From positions 1 to 25,675 of the forward strand of contig CAYNYI010000037.1 of assembly GCA_964401455.1 (NCBI GenBank): DNA of 25,675 nucleotides. The letters are read 5' to 3'. The DNA comes from CAYNYI01 sp964401455. GTDB lineage: Bacteria; Fibrobacterota; OXYB2-FULL-49-7; CAYNYI01. Positions 1 through 7,949 of this stretch are shown in pieces; within the stretch, counting starts at the first letter, position 1; each line of letters opens with the position of its first letter. The translations under genes and the position numbers were made by a program. Under the pieces are notes generated by a model. That model was not told where the DNA came from. It saw only the letters and a program-made list of their open reading frames with translations, and searched no databases.

Positions 1-1143
1 ATTTGCAAGGATATCTTTTATGCGGGGAACCTCTGATTTCTTTATATCCGTTTTGGCAAAACGCTGAATGGACATCAGCTTGCGGTATTCATTTGGAGTG
101 ATAAAAGTGATAGCCGTACCCTGATTTCCTGCCCGACCGGTTCTCCCGATACGGTGCACATATGCCTCGGCATCATGCGGCAATGAATAATTGATCACAT
201 GGGTAAGATTGTCAACATCTATCCCGCGGGCCGCGACATCAGTCGCAACAAGGATATTCATTCGTTGTTTCCTAAACCTGTTCAGGATCTTCTCTCTATT
301 AGCCTGGGTGACATCGCCATGCAGCGAATCCGCCTCATACCCGCGGTCCTGAAGATGCGCCACCACTTGATCTACATCCCGTTTTGTTCTGCAGAAAACC
401 AGACCGTAAAAGCCGTGTTCCATATCAATAATCCGGCATAATGCTTCGAATTTTTCAGAGGCACGCACCTCAAAGTAGATCTGTTCGGTAAGGTTGGTAG
501 TCAGTTGTTCTTTCTTGACTTTAAGATGCTCATAGCCGTCCATGTATTTTTTCGCGAGCGTTTTAATCCTTGCCGGCATAGTGGCGGAAAACAAAAGGGT
601 GCGTTTATCCTCGTTGGTGTGTTTCATGATTTCTTCCATATCATCCACAAAACCCATGTTCAGCATTTCGTCAGCTTCATCAAGCACCAGGTGATTAATT
701 TCCCGGATTTTGAGAGTCTTTCTATTGAGATGGTCGATAACTCTCCCCGGTGTTCCCACGACAATATGAACGCCTTTCTTTAATCTGCGGAGCTGATGGT
801 CGATACTCTGACCGCCGTATATGGGAAGGACACTGACATTTTTTTCCCCCTTCAGAGAATTAATCTCTTCGGATACCTGAATGGCAAGTTCCCGGGTCGG
901 AACCAGAATAAGAGCCTGTACGGACTTTTTCTTTGCGTCAAGAAGATCGATCAGGGGTAAGCCGAATGCCGCGGTTTTTCCGGTTCCGGTTTGAGCCTGG
1001 GCAATGATGTTCGACTCATCGTTCAGCATCATTGGAATAGTAAGCGCCTGAATGGCGGTTGGAACCTCAAAGCCTTTCTTATTAATGGCTGAGAGAGATT
1101 TTTCGGAAAGACCGAGGTCTGCAAAAGTCATGGAATCCGGCAT
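1..1143 (-). CDS. DEAD-box ATP-dependent RNA helicase (partial, C-terminus off the window)
   Basis: ATP-dependent RNA unwinding enzyme of the RhlE/DeaD group, acting in the cytoplasm on rRNA, ribosome assembly intermediates or mRNA. Reading the minus strand gives 381 residues with the full motif series in order: Q motif (KKGFEVPTAIQ), Walker A AQTGTGKT, PTRELAIQ, TPGR, VLDEADEML, SATMP, then the second RecA-like domain with LVATDVAARGID and YVHRIGRTGR. The frame is open through base 1, so the C-terminal extension that would separate RhlE, DeaD/CsdA and CshA types is missing. The start could be the ATG at 1143 or the in-frame ATG at 1131; neither has a clear Shine-Dalgarno. It is divergent from the HAD gene. 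Family assignment is certain, subfamily open. Confidence 0.95.
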   Translation of the reverse strand, partial: MPDSMTFADLGLSEKSLSAINKKGFEVPTAIQALTIPMMLNDESNIIAQAQTGTGKTAAFGLPLIDLLDAKKKSVQALILVPTRELAIQVSEEINSLKGEKNVSVLPIYGGQSIDHQLRRLKKGVHIVVGTPGRVIDHLNRKTLKIREINHLVLDEADEMLNMGFVDDMEEIMKHTNEDKRTLLFSATMPARIKTLAKKYMDGYEHLKVKKEQLTTNLTEQIYFEVRASEKFEALCRIIDMEHGFYGLVFCRTKRDVDQVVAHLQDRGYEADSLHGDVTQANREKILNRFRKQRMNILVATDVAARGIDVDNLTHVINYSLPHDAEAYVHRIGRTGRAGNQGTAITFITPNEYRKLMSIQRFAKTDIKKSEVPRIKDILAN

Positions 1144-1511
1144 GGTAAACTCGAACAATTTAGAGGTTTTTTGTCTTATTTTTTATTTTTACAGGGAAGA
1201 TATAACACTATCCTGGAACAACATGGTGAAAAACAAATAGAAAGTGTATTTCGGTCGGCTTTTTGGCTATTTTTGTTTATGGCCTCAGGTTCAAAAGATC
1301 AGTGTTCCGGGTGAGCGGATTTGTTTTTAAGAGAAACTCATTTTCCGCTTATCCCAAGAAAGAGTTATATTGTTTATATGATTATATCGGGGAATTAATT
1401 TTTTTTTTTTATGTATAAGAGGAAGGAAAACAGTGCTGTAAAAGGATTTGATTTTATAAGCGAATAGAATCATATTGAAAGCGTACGGAAAGGGGTGAAT
1501 GTGGACACTTT
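1144..1511. other. Intergenic region between divergent genes
   Basis: These 368 bases separate the divergent helicase and HAD genes and must hold both promoters. The stretch is AT-rich, with a T-run of about a dozen bases near 1400-1411 and AT-rich stretches around 1365-1390. I found no coding potential, no strong hairpin and no convincing -35/-10 pair. The helicase would have either a long leader or a promoter I cannot recognise. Confidence 0.5.
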
Positions 1512-2153
1512 ATGAATAAGCTAGTAATATTTGATATGGACGGGGTCCTCGCCGACACGGCGCCTTACCATATAGAAGCATGGAAGAAGTTTTCCGCTAA
1601 ATACGGCAAAGAAATGGATGACGGCTTTTTTCTCCGCTCCTTCGGAAGAGGGAATGACGTAATTTTGCCGGATCTTTTAAAGCGGGAAATGGCCCCCGGG
1701 GAAATTGAGAAAATGGCTGATGAGAAAGAAGAAATGTTCCGCCTCGAAATCCGCGGGAAAATAAAAGCATTTCCGGGAGTCGTGGAACTGATTAAATCGC
1801 TTCATGAAGAAGGATTCGTTCTTGCTGTCGGGTCTTCGGCGGTCCGTGATAATGTAATGACAGTCGCTGAGGGAATAGGCGCCGCGGAGTATTTTAACGA
1901 GATAGTTACGGGAGATGATGTTGAAAACGCGAAACCCGCGCCGGATATTTTCCTCAAATGCTCCGAAAAATGCAAAGTCCCTCCGTCAGAAAGCTGGGTT
2001 ATTGAGGATTCCGTATTCGGTATAGACGCGGCCGCTTCTGCCGGTATGCGCTCTGTGGCAGTAACAAATACAAGGCCGGCTTCCGAGTTCTCAAAAGCGG
2101 ACATAGTGGTGGATACACTGGAGAAGCTGTCAGCTTCTGATTTCCTTAAATAG
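1512..2153 (+). CDS. HAD-superfamily hydrolase, beta-phosphoglucomutase/phosphatase-like
   Basis: Soluble 213-residue phosphatase or phosphomutase of HAD subfamily IA. The four catalytic motifs are visible: FDMDGVLADT with nucleophile Asp8 and general acid Asp10, the motif II serine in VGSSAVRDN, the motif III lysine in KPAPDIF, and the acidic metal-binding motif IV in VIEDSVFGIDAA. The helical cap lies between motif I and motif II (about residues 15-80). The motif I sequence and length match beta-phosphoglucomutase-like proteins, but the substrate cannot be read from sequence; sugar phosphates and phosphoglycolate are both possible. An AAGGGG lies about 15 bases before the ATG, longer than usual. 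It ends about 100 bp before the small basic peptide gene, so it may be a single-gene unit. Confidence 0.9.
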   Translation: MNKLVIFDMDGVLADTAPYHIEAWKKFSAKYGKEMDDGFFLRSFGRGNDVILPDLLKREMAPGEIEKMADEKEEMFRLEIRGKIKAFPGVVELIKSLHEEGFVLAVGSSAVRDNVMTVAEGIGAAEYFNEIVTGDDVENAKPAPDIFLKCSEKCKVPPSESWVIEDSVFGIDAAASAGMRSVAVTNTRPASEFSKADIVVDTLEKLSASDFLK

Positions 2154-2181
2154 AGGCGATAAAAGCTTGAAGACAAAATCT

Positions 2182-2210
2182 TTGCATATTCGGCAGGAAA
2201 AAGTTATCTT
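2182..2210 (+). promoter_or_regulatory. Candidate promoter for the COX24-like peptide gene
   Basis: TTGCAT at 2182-2187 and TATCTT at 2205-2210 are 17 bases apart, in the only gap large enough for a promoter upstream of 2255. The same TATCTT -10 with 17-base spacing appears at the ilv operon promoter. The -35 matches TTGACA at only three positions, so this is tentative. Confidence 0.3.
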
Positions 2211-2254
2211 CTCAATCAGAAAAACTATTCACACCAACCTTTGAAAGGACAGCG

Positions 2255-2344
2255 ATGCCCAGCGGAAAGAAAAGAAAGAGAAAGAAGATCGCTACGCATA
2301 AGCGTAAAAAACGCAGCCGTCTCAATCGTCATAAAAAGAAATAA
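2255..2344 (+). CDS. AURKAIP1/COX24-domain small basic ribosomal protein
   Basis: A 29-codon gene, too short for most gene callers, with a well-placed Shine-Dalgarno (GAAAGGA, 2244-2250) before the ATG. The product begins MPSGKKRKRKK, continues IATHKRKK and ends NRHKKK; about 60 percent of it is Lys, Arg or His. This matches the short bacterial members of the COX24 C-terminal family that I know from Bacteroidetes (MPSGKKRKR...THKRKKR...RHKKK). That family is related to mitochondrial mS38 and mycobacterial bS22, which bind rRNA in the ribosome. The expected role is a ribosomal subunit peptide. It sits 11 bp before a STAS-domain gene and is probably co-transcribed with it. Confidence 0.85.
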   Translation: MPSGKKRKRKKIATHKRKKRSRLNRHKKK

Positions 2345-2355
2345 TTTCCTTTGAG

Positions 2356-2688
2356 ATGAAGTTCTCAATAATCAAACATCCCAAGTATAAGATCATCAAA
2401 ATAATGGATCCTTATGTGGTTCTTGATGAGCTTGGAGACTTGTCCGATATTTCAGAGGGGTTCATCGCCAAGGGTGAGTATTTCATTGGTTTTCATTTTT
2501 CAGAAATATCCTATATCTATTCCGGGGCAATCGGCGCTCTGCTTAGTCTTTACAAAAAGGTTAAGCCGCATGATGGCGATATCTGCATAATTGAGCCTAA
2601 AGATGATGTAAATAAAATCCTGCATGATTTGCATCTGGAGCGATACCTGAGAATAGTTTCCAGCCTGGATGAGCTGCCCGAAGAATAG
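2356..2688 (+). CDS. STAS-domain protein (anti-sigma factor antagonist-like)
   Basis: A 110-residue single-domain protein. The pattern of a strand, YIYSGAIGALLSLYKK (about residues 53-68), GDICIIEP and a final helix LHDLHLERYLRIVSSLDEL is that of the STAS fold, as in SpoIIAA/RsbV. In SpoIIAA the loop reads DSSGLG and the second Ser is phosphorylated by an anti-sigma kinase. Here the aligned residues are Y55, S56, G57 and A58, so the phospho-acceptor is Gly and the Asp is Tyr, which suggests a non-phosphorylated or altered switch. No anti-sigma kinase or sigma factor gene is nearby. It lies 11 bp after the COX24-like gene and 6 bp before recD2. The Shine-Dalgarno is weak (TTTGAG directly before ATG). 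Confidence 0.7.
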   Translation: MKFSIIKHPKYKIIKIMDPYVVLDELGDLSDISEGFIAKGEYFIGFHFSEISYIYSGAIGALLSLYKKVKPHDGDICIIEPKDDVNKILHDLHLERYLRIVSSLDELPEE

Positions 2689-2694
2689 ACCCGC

Positions 2695-4845
2695 ATGGAC
2701 AAGGTCTCGGGTGAAATAAAGAATATTACCTTTCATAACTCGGAAAACGGCTACAGCGTTTTCAATCTCATACGCGACGGCGATGATTCATTTTTCGGAG
2801 GAACCCTTACTGTCGTCGGCATCTTCAGTGAAATATATCCCGGCCTCATGCTTGAAATAGAGGGTGAATGGATTAACCACAGCAAATACGGCAGGCAGTT
2901 CAGCGCGGCTCAGTATAAAAGAGTTACCCCGTCCGGGAAAAAGGGTATGGAAAAGTATCTTGCTTCCGGCCTTATAAAGGGGATCGGTCCCAGGACGGCC
3001 GCTCTTATTGTGGAAAAATTCGGTGAAAAGACCGCGAAGGTCCTGGACAATTATCCGGAAAAGCTTCTCTGTATAAAAGGAATAAGCCCCGGAAAGCTGA
3101 AGATGATTACAGAAGCCTGGAATTCTCACAAAGATATACAGGGTATCGCGGAGTTTCTTCAGAAATACGATCTTCCTACCGGAACTTCTGTAAAGATATT
3201 CAAGGAATACGGAAAAGACTCCCTTAAAATGATTGAAGAAAACCCCTATCGTCTTTCATCAGAGATAAGGGGGATAGGATTTAAAAAAGCCGATGAAGTT
3301 GCCCTTAAAATGGGAATTAAAAAGGATGATTACAGAAGGCTCGCGGCGGGAATAGTTTTTTTAATTGCAAAAGCTTCGGCGGACGGTCATACTTTTCTTT
3401 ACCGTGAAGAGCTGTATTCCAGGGCGTTTGATATTCTTGAAGCCGGTCCTGAGAAGCTGGTGTATTCTCTCGACGAATTGAAAAAAGAACGTAAGGTGCT
3501 TGAGGATAACGAGCGGTTTTATTCCTTCGGACTGTATTTTGATGAATCAGCAGCGGCCGCAAAAATAAAAAAAGTTTTTAAAAGGCCGCGAAAAAACCCG
3601 GATATTGATATCGATAAAGTTATAGACGATTATCAGATAAAAAACAAAATGGAACTTTCTTCCGAACAGAAAGATGCGGTGAAGGCCGCGGGCAAAGAGA
3701 AGGTGCTTTTAATAACCGGAGGACCGGGCACAGGTAAGACCACTGTACAAAAATGCATACTGAGCCTGCTGAAAAAAAGCGGAAGGAGCTTTAAACTGGC
3801 GGCCCCTACCGGGAGGGCCGCAAAGAGGATGTCGGAATTGTCGGGTGTTCCGGCATCAACGATTCACAGGATGCTTATATACAATCCGGCAAACGGAGGT
3901 TTTGAAAAAAACAGTAATAATATGCTGAAGGCGGATACAATAATTATAGACGAGTTCTCCATGGTGGATATTTCACTATTCGCTTCTCTTATGGATGCAG
4001 TAAATCCGGAAACATCATTGATATTTACCGGAGATATAGACCAGCTTCCCTCTGTGGGGCCCGGCATGGTTTTTTCGGACCTGATGACTTCGGGGCTTTT
4101 CAGGACGGTGAGGCTGGAAACAGTTTTCAGGCAGGCGGCCAAGAGCAGAATTGTCACGAATGCCCACCTCATAAACAGAGGCAAGAAACCTGTATTGGAA
4201 AACAGCGAAAATAGTGATTTCTTTTTCATGTCAAAAAATACCGAGGAAGAAGCCGCGGAAACCGTTGTGGACCTTGTAAACCGCCGTCTTCCCGGGAAAT
4301 ACGGTTATGATCCCATGAAGGATATTCAGGTTTTGACCCCCATGCATGCGGGAGCTTCCGGAACTGTCTCTTTGAATGAACTTCTGCGCAAGTCTCTAAA
4401 TGATCAAAAAAGCCTTCTTAAAAGAGGAGGAAAAGTCTTCGGTGCCGGAGACAGAATAATGCAGACCAAAAACAATTATGATAAGCTTGTTTTCAACGGG
4501 GATATAGGCTATGTCGAAGAAATAGATGTTTCAAAAGGGACGCTCAGGGCGGTTATTGCGGGACGTTCCGCCGAATACAGCAAAGAAGAGCTTGATGAAA
4601 TTTCCCCCGCATATTGTGTAACGATTCATAAAAGCCAGGGTTCGGAATTTCCATGTGTAGTGATACCTCTTTGTACAAGACATTATATTATGCTTAAGAG
4701 AAATTTGATATATACCGCGGTTACAAGAGGAAAAAGCACTGTTGTAATAGTGGGTTCAAAAAAAGCGCTTTCGATGGCTGTCAGGAACAATGACATACAA
4801 AAAAGAAACAGCGCCCTCGGAATAAGGATCCGCGAAGATGGATGA
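2695..4845 (+). CDS. recD2: RecD2-type 5'-3' DNA helicase (SF1)
   Basis: A 716-residue RecD-like helicase of the stand-alone type found without RecBC, which unwinds DNA 5' to 3' in replication and repair. An N-terminal OB-like region is followed by helix-hairpin-helix segments: GLIKGIGPRTA at about residues 92-102, IKGISPGKL near 127 and IRGIGFKKADEVA near 191. The motor core has Walker A GGPGTGKT at 342-349, Walker B IIIDEFSMVD at about 417-426, motif III FTGDIDQLPSVGPG, a UvrD_C_2-like VTIHKSQGSEFP at about 640 and YTAVTRGK near the end. Length is normal for RecD2 (700-800). Its 3' end overlaps the next gene by 8 bp, which implies translational coupling. Confidence 0.93.
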   Translation: MDKVSGEIKNITFHNSENGYSVFNLIRDGDDSFFGGTLTVVGIFSEIYPGLMLEIEGEWINHSKYGRQFSAAQYKRVTPSGKKGMEKYLASGLIKGIGPRTAALIVEKFGEKTAKVLDNYPEKLLCIKGISPGKLKMITEAWNSHKDIQGIAEFLQKYDLPTGTSVKIFKEYGKDSLKMIEENPYRLSSEIRGIGFKKADEVALKMGIKKDDYRRLAAGIVFLIAKASADGHTFLYREELYSRAFDILEAGPEKLVYSLDELKKERKVLEDNERFYSFGLYFDESAAAAKIKKVFKRPRKNPDIDIDKVIDDYQIKNKMELSSEQKDAVKAAGKEKVLLITGGPGTGKTTVQKCILSLLKKSGRSFKLAAPTGRAAKRMSELSGVPASTIHRMLIYNPANGGFEKNSNNMLKADTIIIDEFSMVDISLFASLMDAVNPETSLIFTGDIDQLPSVGPGMVFSDLMTSGLFRTVRLETVFRQAAKSRIVTNAHLINRGKKPVLENSENSDFFFMSKNTEEEAAETVVDLVNRRLPGKYGYDPMKDIQVLTPMHAGASGTVSLNELLRKSLNDQKSLLKRGGKVFGAGDRIMQTKNNYDKLVFNGDIGYVEEIDVSKGTLRAVIAGRSAEYSKEELDEISPAYCVTIHKSQGSEFPCVVIPLCTRHYIMLKRNLIYTAVTRGKSTVVIVGSKKALSMAVRNNDIQKRNSALGIRIREDG

Positions 4846-5095
4846 GGAAATTATTTACAAATATCTCGAAGAACTGCTTTCCACCCTGGATATAACCCTG
4901 GAACAGAGCGATTCATATTCAGGCGAGGGCGGACTTATAAATCTGAAGGGAAAAAAAAGACTCATTATTAGCGCCTATATGCCCATACCTGACCGCAATA
5001 CCGCGATATGCAGGGTCCTCTCAAAAATGGATCTGGAAGGTGTCAGTATGGTTCCGGTAATAAGGGAAAGAATTTCCGGTGATGAATGGGAATAA
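4838..5095 (+). CDS. Hypothetical 85-residue protein overlapping recD2
   Basis: I do not recognise this protein. It starts at an ATG inside the recD2 end (8-bp overlap, shared ATGGATGA), so it is probably translationally coupled. The product is soluble and acidic at its N-terminus (MDEEIIYKYLEELLSTLDI, predicted helix), followed by a likely strand-turn-strand region (GGLINLKGKKRLIISAYMP) and a helix (NTAICRVLSKMDLEGVSMVP). There is no signal peptide, Cys cluster or repeat. The codon character fits the neighbours and the coupling argues that it is real. A role alongside RecD2 is inference from position only. Confidence 0.65.
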   Translation: MDEEIIYKYLEELLSTLDITLEQSDSYSGEGGLINLKGKKRLIISAYMPIPDRNTAICRVLSKMDLEGVSMVPVIRERISGDEWE

Positions 5096-5126
5096 AACAT
5101 AAATAAAAATACAAAACGGAGTGTTT

Positions 5127-6104
5127 ATGAAAAAGATTGTAACAGGTGTTGTCGGTTCCGGAAAACTCGGGGGTTTTCATGCTCAGAAATACGCTTCCAA
5201 TCCTTCTGCGGATTTTGCGGGAGTTTTTGATACTGACCGTGCTAACGCTGAAAAGGCATTAGAATCCGCCGGTATCGGTGAAGTTTTTGACTCGCCTGAG
5301 AAACTGTATGAAAAATGTGACGCAGTAAGCATTGCCGTTCCGACTTCTCTTCATTATGAGGAGGTTAACCGGGCTCTGGACTGCGGCTGTCATGTCCTTG
5401 TTGAAAAACCGATCGCCTCGGAGTCGGCGGGAGCCGAAGAACTTATTCAGAAAGCAGAAAAAAAAGGTCTCCGTCTTTTTGCGGGACATATCGAAAGGTT
5501 CAATTCCTCATTCAGGTTCCTTGAGCAGCAGGGCGGCGGAATAAAATTCATAGAAGCCCACCGGCTCGCCGGTTTTAATCCGAGAGGGCTTGATGTTCCC
5601 GTTGTCATGGATCTTATGATTCATGATATAGATCTTGTTTTAAAACTGGCCGGAAAAATGCCGGTTAATATAGCCGCGGCCGGAGTGCCGGTGGTTTCCC
5701 CCGATTGCGATATCGCCAATGCCAGGCTGGAATTCCCGGACGGAATGGTTGCCAATCTCACAGCCAGCAGGATTTCCGCCTCCACCATGAGGAAATTCCG
5801 GGTTTTCAGACCTAATGCGTATTATTCTCTCGATATGAACTCAAAAGAAGCCGAATGCTATGAAATAGACCGTGAGCACCCCGAGAGCATGAGCTCTTTT
5901 TCTCTGCCTCCGCTTCCGGACGGAAGAAGGGTTTGGTCCTTTAAGCCCGAGATAAATAAGAGCGACCAGCTGTATGATGAAATTGACGCTTTTTTAAAGA
6001 CTCTTAAAGGTGATGAATCCGGGTTGCTTTGCACGGGAGAAGAAGCCTTGCGTGCCCTCCGGGTGGGCGAGGAAATAATGGACTCAATTAAGAAATTGAT
6101 TTAA
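5127..6104 (+). CDS. Gfo/Idh/MocA-family NAD(P)-dependent oxidoreductase
   Basis: A 325-residue dehydrogenase acting on a sugar, sugar nucleotide or related polyol. The N-terminal Rossmann fold shows GVVGSGKLG (residues 7-15); the family signature EKP is at 93-95 with catalytic-type Lys94, followed by GHIERFN near 119. This N-terminal and GHxERFN pattern resembles GnnA-type UDP-GlcNAc 3-dehydrogenases of lipid A synthesis, and the next gene is kdsA, so an LPS-related sugar is a reasonable guess. No lpxA or aminotransferase gene is adjacent to confirm it. I chose ATG 5127 over the in-frame GTG at 5121 because GGAG at 5117-5120 lies directly before that GTG and is correctly spaced for 5127. Confidence 0.85.
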   Translation: MKKIVTGVVGSGKLGGFHAQKYASNPSADFAGVFDTDRANAEKALESAGIGEVFDSPEKLYEKCDAVSIAVPTSLHYEEVNRALDCGCHVLVEKPIASESAGAEELIQKAEKKGLRLFAGHIERFNSSFRFLEQQGGGIKFIEAHRLAGFNPRGLDVPVVMDLMIHDIDLVLKLAGKMPVNIAAAGVPVVSPDCDIANARLEFPDGMVANLTASRISASTMRKFRVFRPNAYYSLDMNSKEAECYEIDREHPESMSSFSLPPLPDGRRVWSFKPEINKSDQLYDEIDAFLKTLKGDESGLLCTGEEALRALRVGEEIMDSIKKLI

Positions 6105-6129
6105 AACAGGATAATTGCTATTTTAAGGT

Positions 6130-6918
6130 ATGGCTGATAAACCATTTTTCATTGCCGGACCCTGTGTGGCCGAGAGTCGGGAGCTTTGTTTCGCCATAGC
6201 CTCGCGTTTGAAGGAAATCGGAAGCACTCTCGGAGTGGAGATTATATTCAAAGCTTCTTTCGATAAAGCCAACCGTTCTTCGGGTTCCTCGTTCAGGGGG
6301 CCGGGTATGCGCGAAGGTCTTGAGATTCTCTCCGAGGTCAGGGAAAGTACCGGACTGAGAACAATAACCGATGTCCATGAGACATTTCAGGCTGAACCGG
6401 CTGCTTCCTCAGTGGACATACTGCAGATTCCGGCTCTTTTAAGCCGTCAGACCGACCTTATTGTGGCCTGTGCCGCAACCGGTAAACCGGTAAATATAAA
6501 AAAGGGCCAGTTTATGTCTCCGGTCGACATAAAGGGTGCCGTAAAAAAGGCCTCCCGTGCGGGAAGCAAAAATGTTATGGTTACAGAAAGAGGAACTTTT
6601 TTCGGTTACGGGGACCTTGTTGTGGATTTCAGAAGTTTTCATATATTGAAAAAATCAGGCGCTGATGTTGTTTTTGATGCGACCCATTCCGTACAGAAAC
6701 CGGGTGCGGGCCGCGCCTGTTCTTCCGGAGAACCGCAGTTTATAAAACCCCTGGCTTTTGCCGCGGCCGCAACCGAATGTGACGGTTTTTTCTTTGAGGT
6801 ACACCCTGAGCCGGAAAAGGCGCTCTGCGACGGACCCAATTCTCTTTGTCTGGACGATTTTGAAGATATAGTTTCCAGAATCCTGAATATTAATTACGCT
6901 TATCGGAATAAAAATTAA
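6130..6918 (+). CDS. kdsA: 3-deoxy-8-phosphooctulonate (KDO-8-P) synthase, metal-dependent class
   Basis: Condenses phosphoenolpyruvate with arabinose 5-phosphate to KDO-8-phosphate, the committed step to the KDO of LPS; cytoplasmic TIM barrel. The 262 residues carry IAGPCVAES near the N-terminus, FKASFDKANRSS, DVHE, DATHSVQ and FFEVHPEP. Cys12, His186, Glu223 and Asp234 fall exactly one residue after the metal ligands of the Aquifex aeolicus enzyme (C11, H185, E222, D233). The non-metal E. coli type has Asn in place of this Cys. It is therefore predicted to need a divalent metal. The gene follows the oxidoreductase by 25 bp and shows only a weak Shine-Dalgarno. It is the clearest sign in the window of an LPS-bearing outer membrane. 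Confidence 0.95.
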   Translation: MADKPFFIAGPCVAESRELCFAIASRLKEIGSTLGVEIIFKASFDKANRSSGSSFRGPGMREGLEILSEVRESTGLRTITDVHETFQAEPAASSVDILQIPALLSRQTDLIVACAATGKPVNIKKGQFMSPVDIKGAVKKASRAGSKNVMVTERGTFFGYGDLVVDFRSFHILKKSGADVVFDATHSVQKPGAGRACSSGEPQFIKPLAFAAAATECDGFFFEVHPEPEKALCDGPNSLCLDDFEDIVSRILNINYAYRNKN

Positions 6919-6932
6919 AAAGGGGATTTTTC

Positions 6933-7940
6933 ATGCTTAAGTCATATATAAAGAAAATTACAGAGAAAATCGATCTTTCCGAAGAAGAAATGTTTAACGC
7001 CATGAACATAATAATGACCGGAAAAGCTGAAAACTCTCAACTTGCCGCTTTTCTGGTCGGTTTAAAAATGAAAGGCGAAACCGTCGCGGAAATTTCAGCC
7101 GCTGTTCGCGTAATGAGAGAGAAGTCAACCAAGATGAAAGCCGGCGGCCCTCATCTCATTGATACCTGCGGCACGGGAGGCGACCGCAAAAACACATTCA
7201 ATATTTCCACCGCATCCGCTTTTGTCGCCGCCGCTGCTGGCGCAGTCGTCGCGAAGCACGGAAACCGCGCGGTCAGCAGTAAATGCGGCTCTTCCGATGT
7301 TTTACGGGAGCTTGGGGTGAATATCGATATTCCTATTGAAAAAGTGGAGGAGTGTATTTCTGAAACGGGAATAGGCTTTTTGTTCGCTCCGATTTTCCAC
7401 TTCGCAATGAAATATGCCGCCGGCGTGAGAAAGGAACTGGAGATAAGAACTATCTTTAATATTCTGGGTCCGATGACCAATCCTGCCGGCGCGCCGCATC
7501 AGATTATAGGTGTTTTCTCACTGGATTTTGCGGAAAGAATGGCGAGTGTTTTAAGCAAGCTTGGAACAAGGCACGCGATGCTTTTTAACGGGGACGGACT
7601 CGATGAAGTCTCCACCGCGGGAATTACAAGGGTGGCCGAGGTCAAAGAAGGAAAAATAGATAAATACGGTATTTCCCCCGAAGATTTCGGTATAGAGGTT
7701 TCACCTCTCAAAGAAATAGAGGGAGGAGATATAAAACAGAATGCCGCGATAATAAGAGAAATTCTGGCAGGCAAAAAAGGGGCGAAAAGAGACATTGTTC
7801 TTTTGAACTCAGGGGCCGCTATTTATGTAGCCGGGCTCGCGGCTTCTCATAAAGAAGGCGTAGAAACCGCCGCGCGGGTTATTGACTCCGGAAAAGCGGC
7901 GGAAAAGCTTGAAAGATTGATAAAAGTAAGCAACAGTTGA
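6933..7940 (+). CDS. trpD: Anthranilate phosphoribosyltransferase
   Basis: Transfers phosphoribose from PRPP to anthranilate in tryptophan synthesis; cytoplasmic. The 335 residues have the PRPP-binding glycine loop GTGGD at 80-84 followed by KNTFNIST, then KHGNRAVSSKCGSSDVLRELG, the anthranilate-site region APIFHFAMK, RKELEIRTIFNILGPMTNPA, and the metal-binding acidic motif DGLDEVS. Length and motif order are normal, and the AGGGG Shine-Dalgarno is well spaced. No other trp gene is in the window, so the pathway is dispersed or this gene has been separated from its operon. It follows kdsA by 14 bp and precedes batA by 9 bp, so it probably belongs to a long mixed transcription unit. Confidence 0.95.
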   Translation: MLKSYIKKITEKIDLSEEEMFNAMNIIMTGKAENSQLAAFLVGLKMKGETVAEISAAVRVMREKSTKMKAGGPHLIDTCGTGGDRKNTFNISTASAFVAAAAGAVVAKHGNRAVSSKCGSSDVLRELGVNIDIPIEKVEECISETGIGFLFAPIFHFAMKYAAGVRKELEIRTIFNILGPMTNPAGAPHQIIGVFSLDFAERMASVLSKLGTRHAMLFNGDGLDEVSTAGITRVAEVKEGKIDKYGISPEDFGIEVSPLKEIEGGDIKQNAAIIREILAGKKGAKRDIVLLNSGAAIYVAGLAASHKEGVETAARVIDSGKAAEKLERLIKVSNS

Positions 7941-7949
7941 TATCTTATA

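Noticed and set aside
199..1240. Plus-strand open frames opposite the helicase (199-441, 505-783, 1052-1240)
   Set aside because: They lie antisense to the DEAD-box gene, which has every conserved motif; the translations show no family features.
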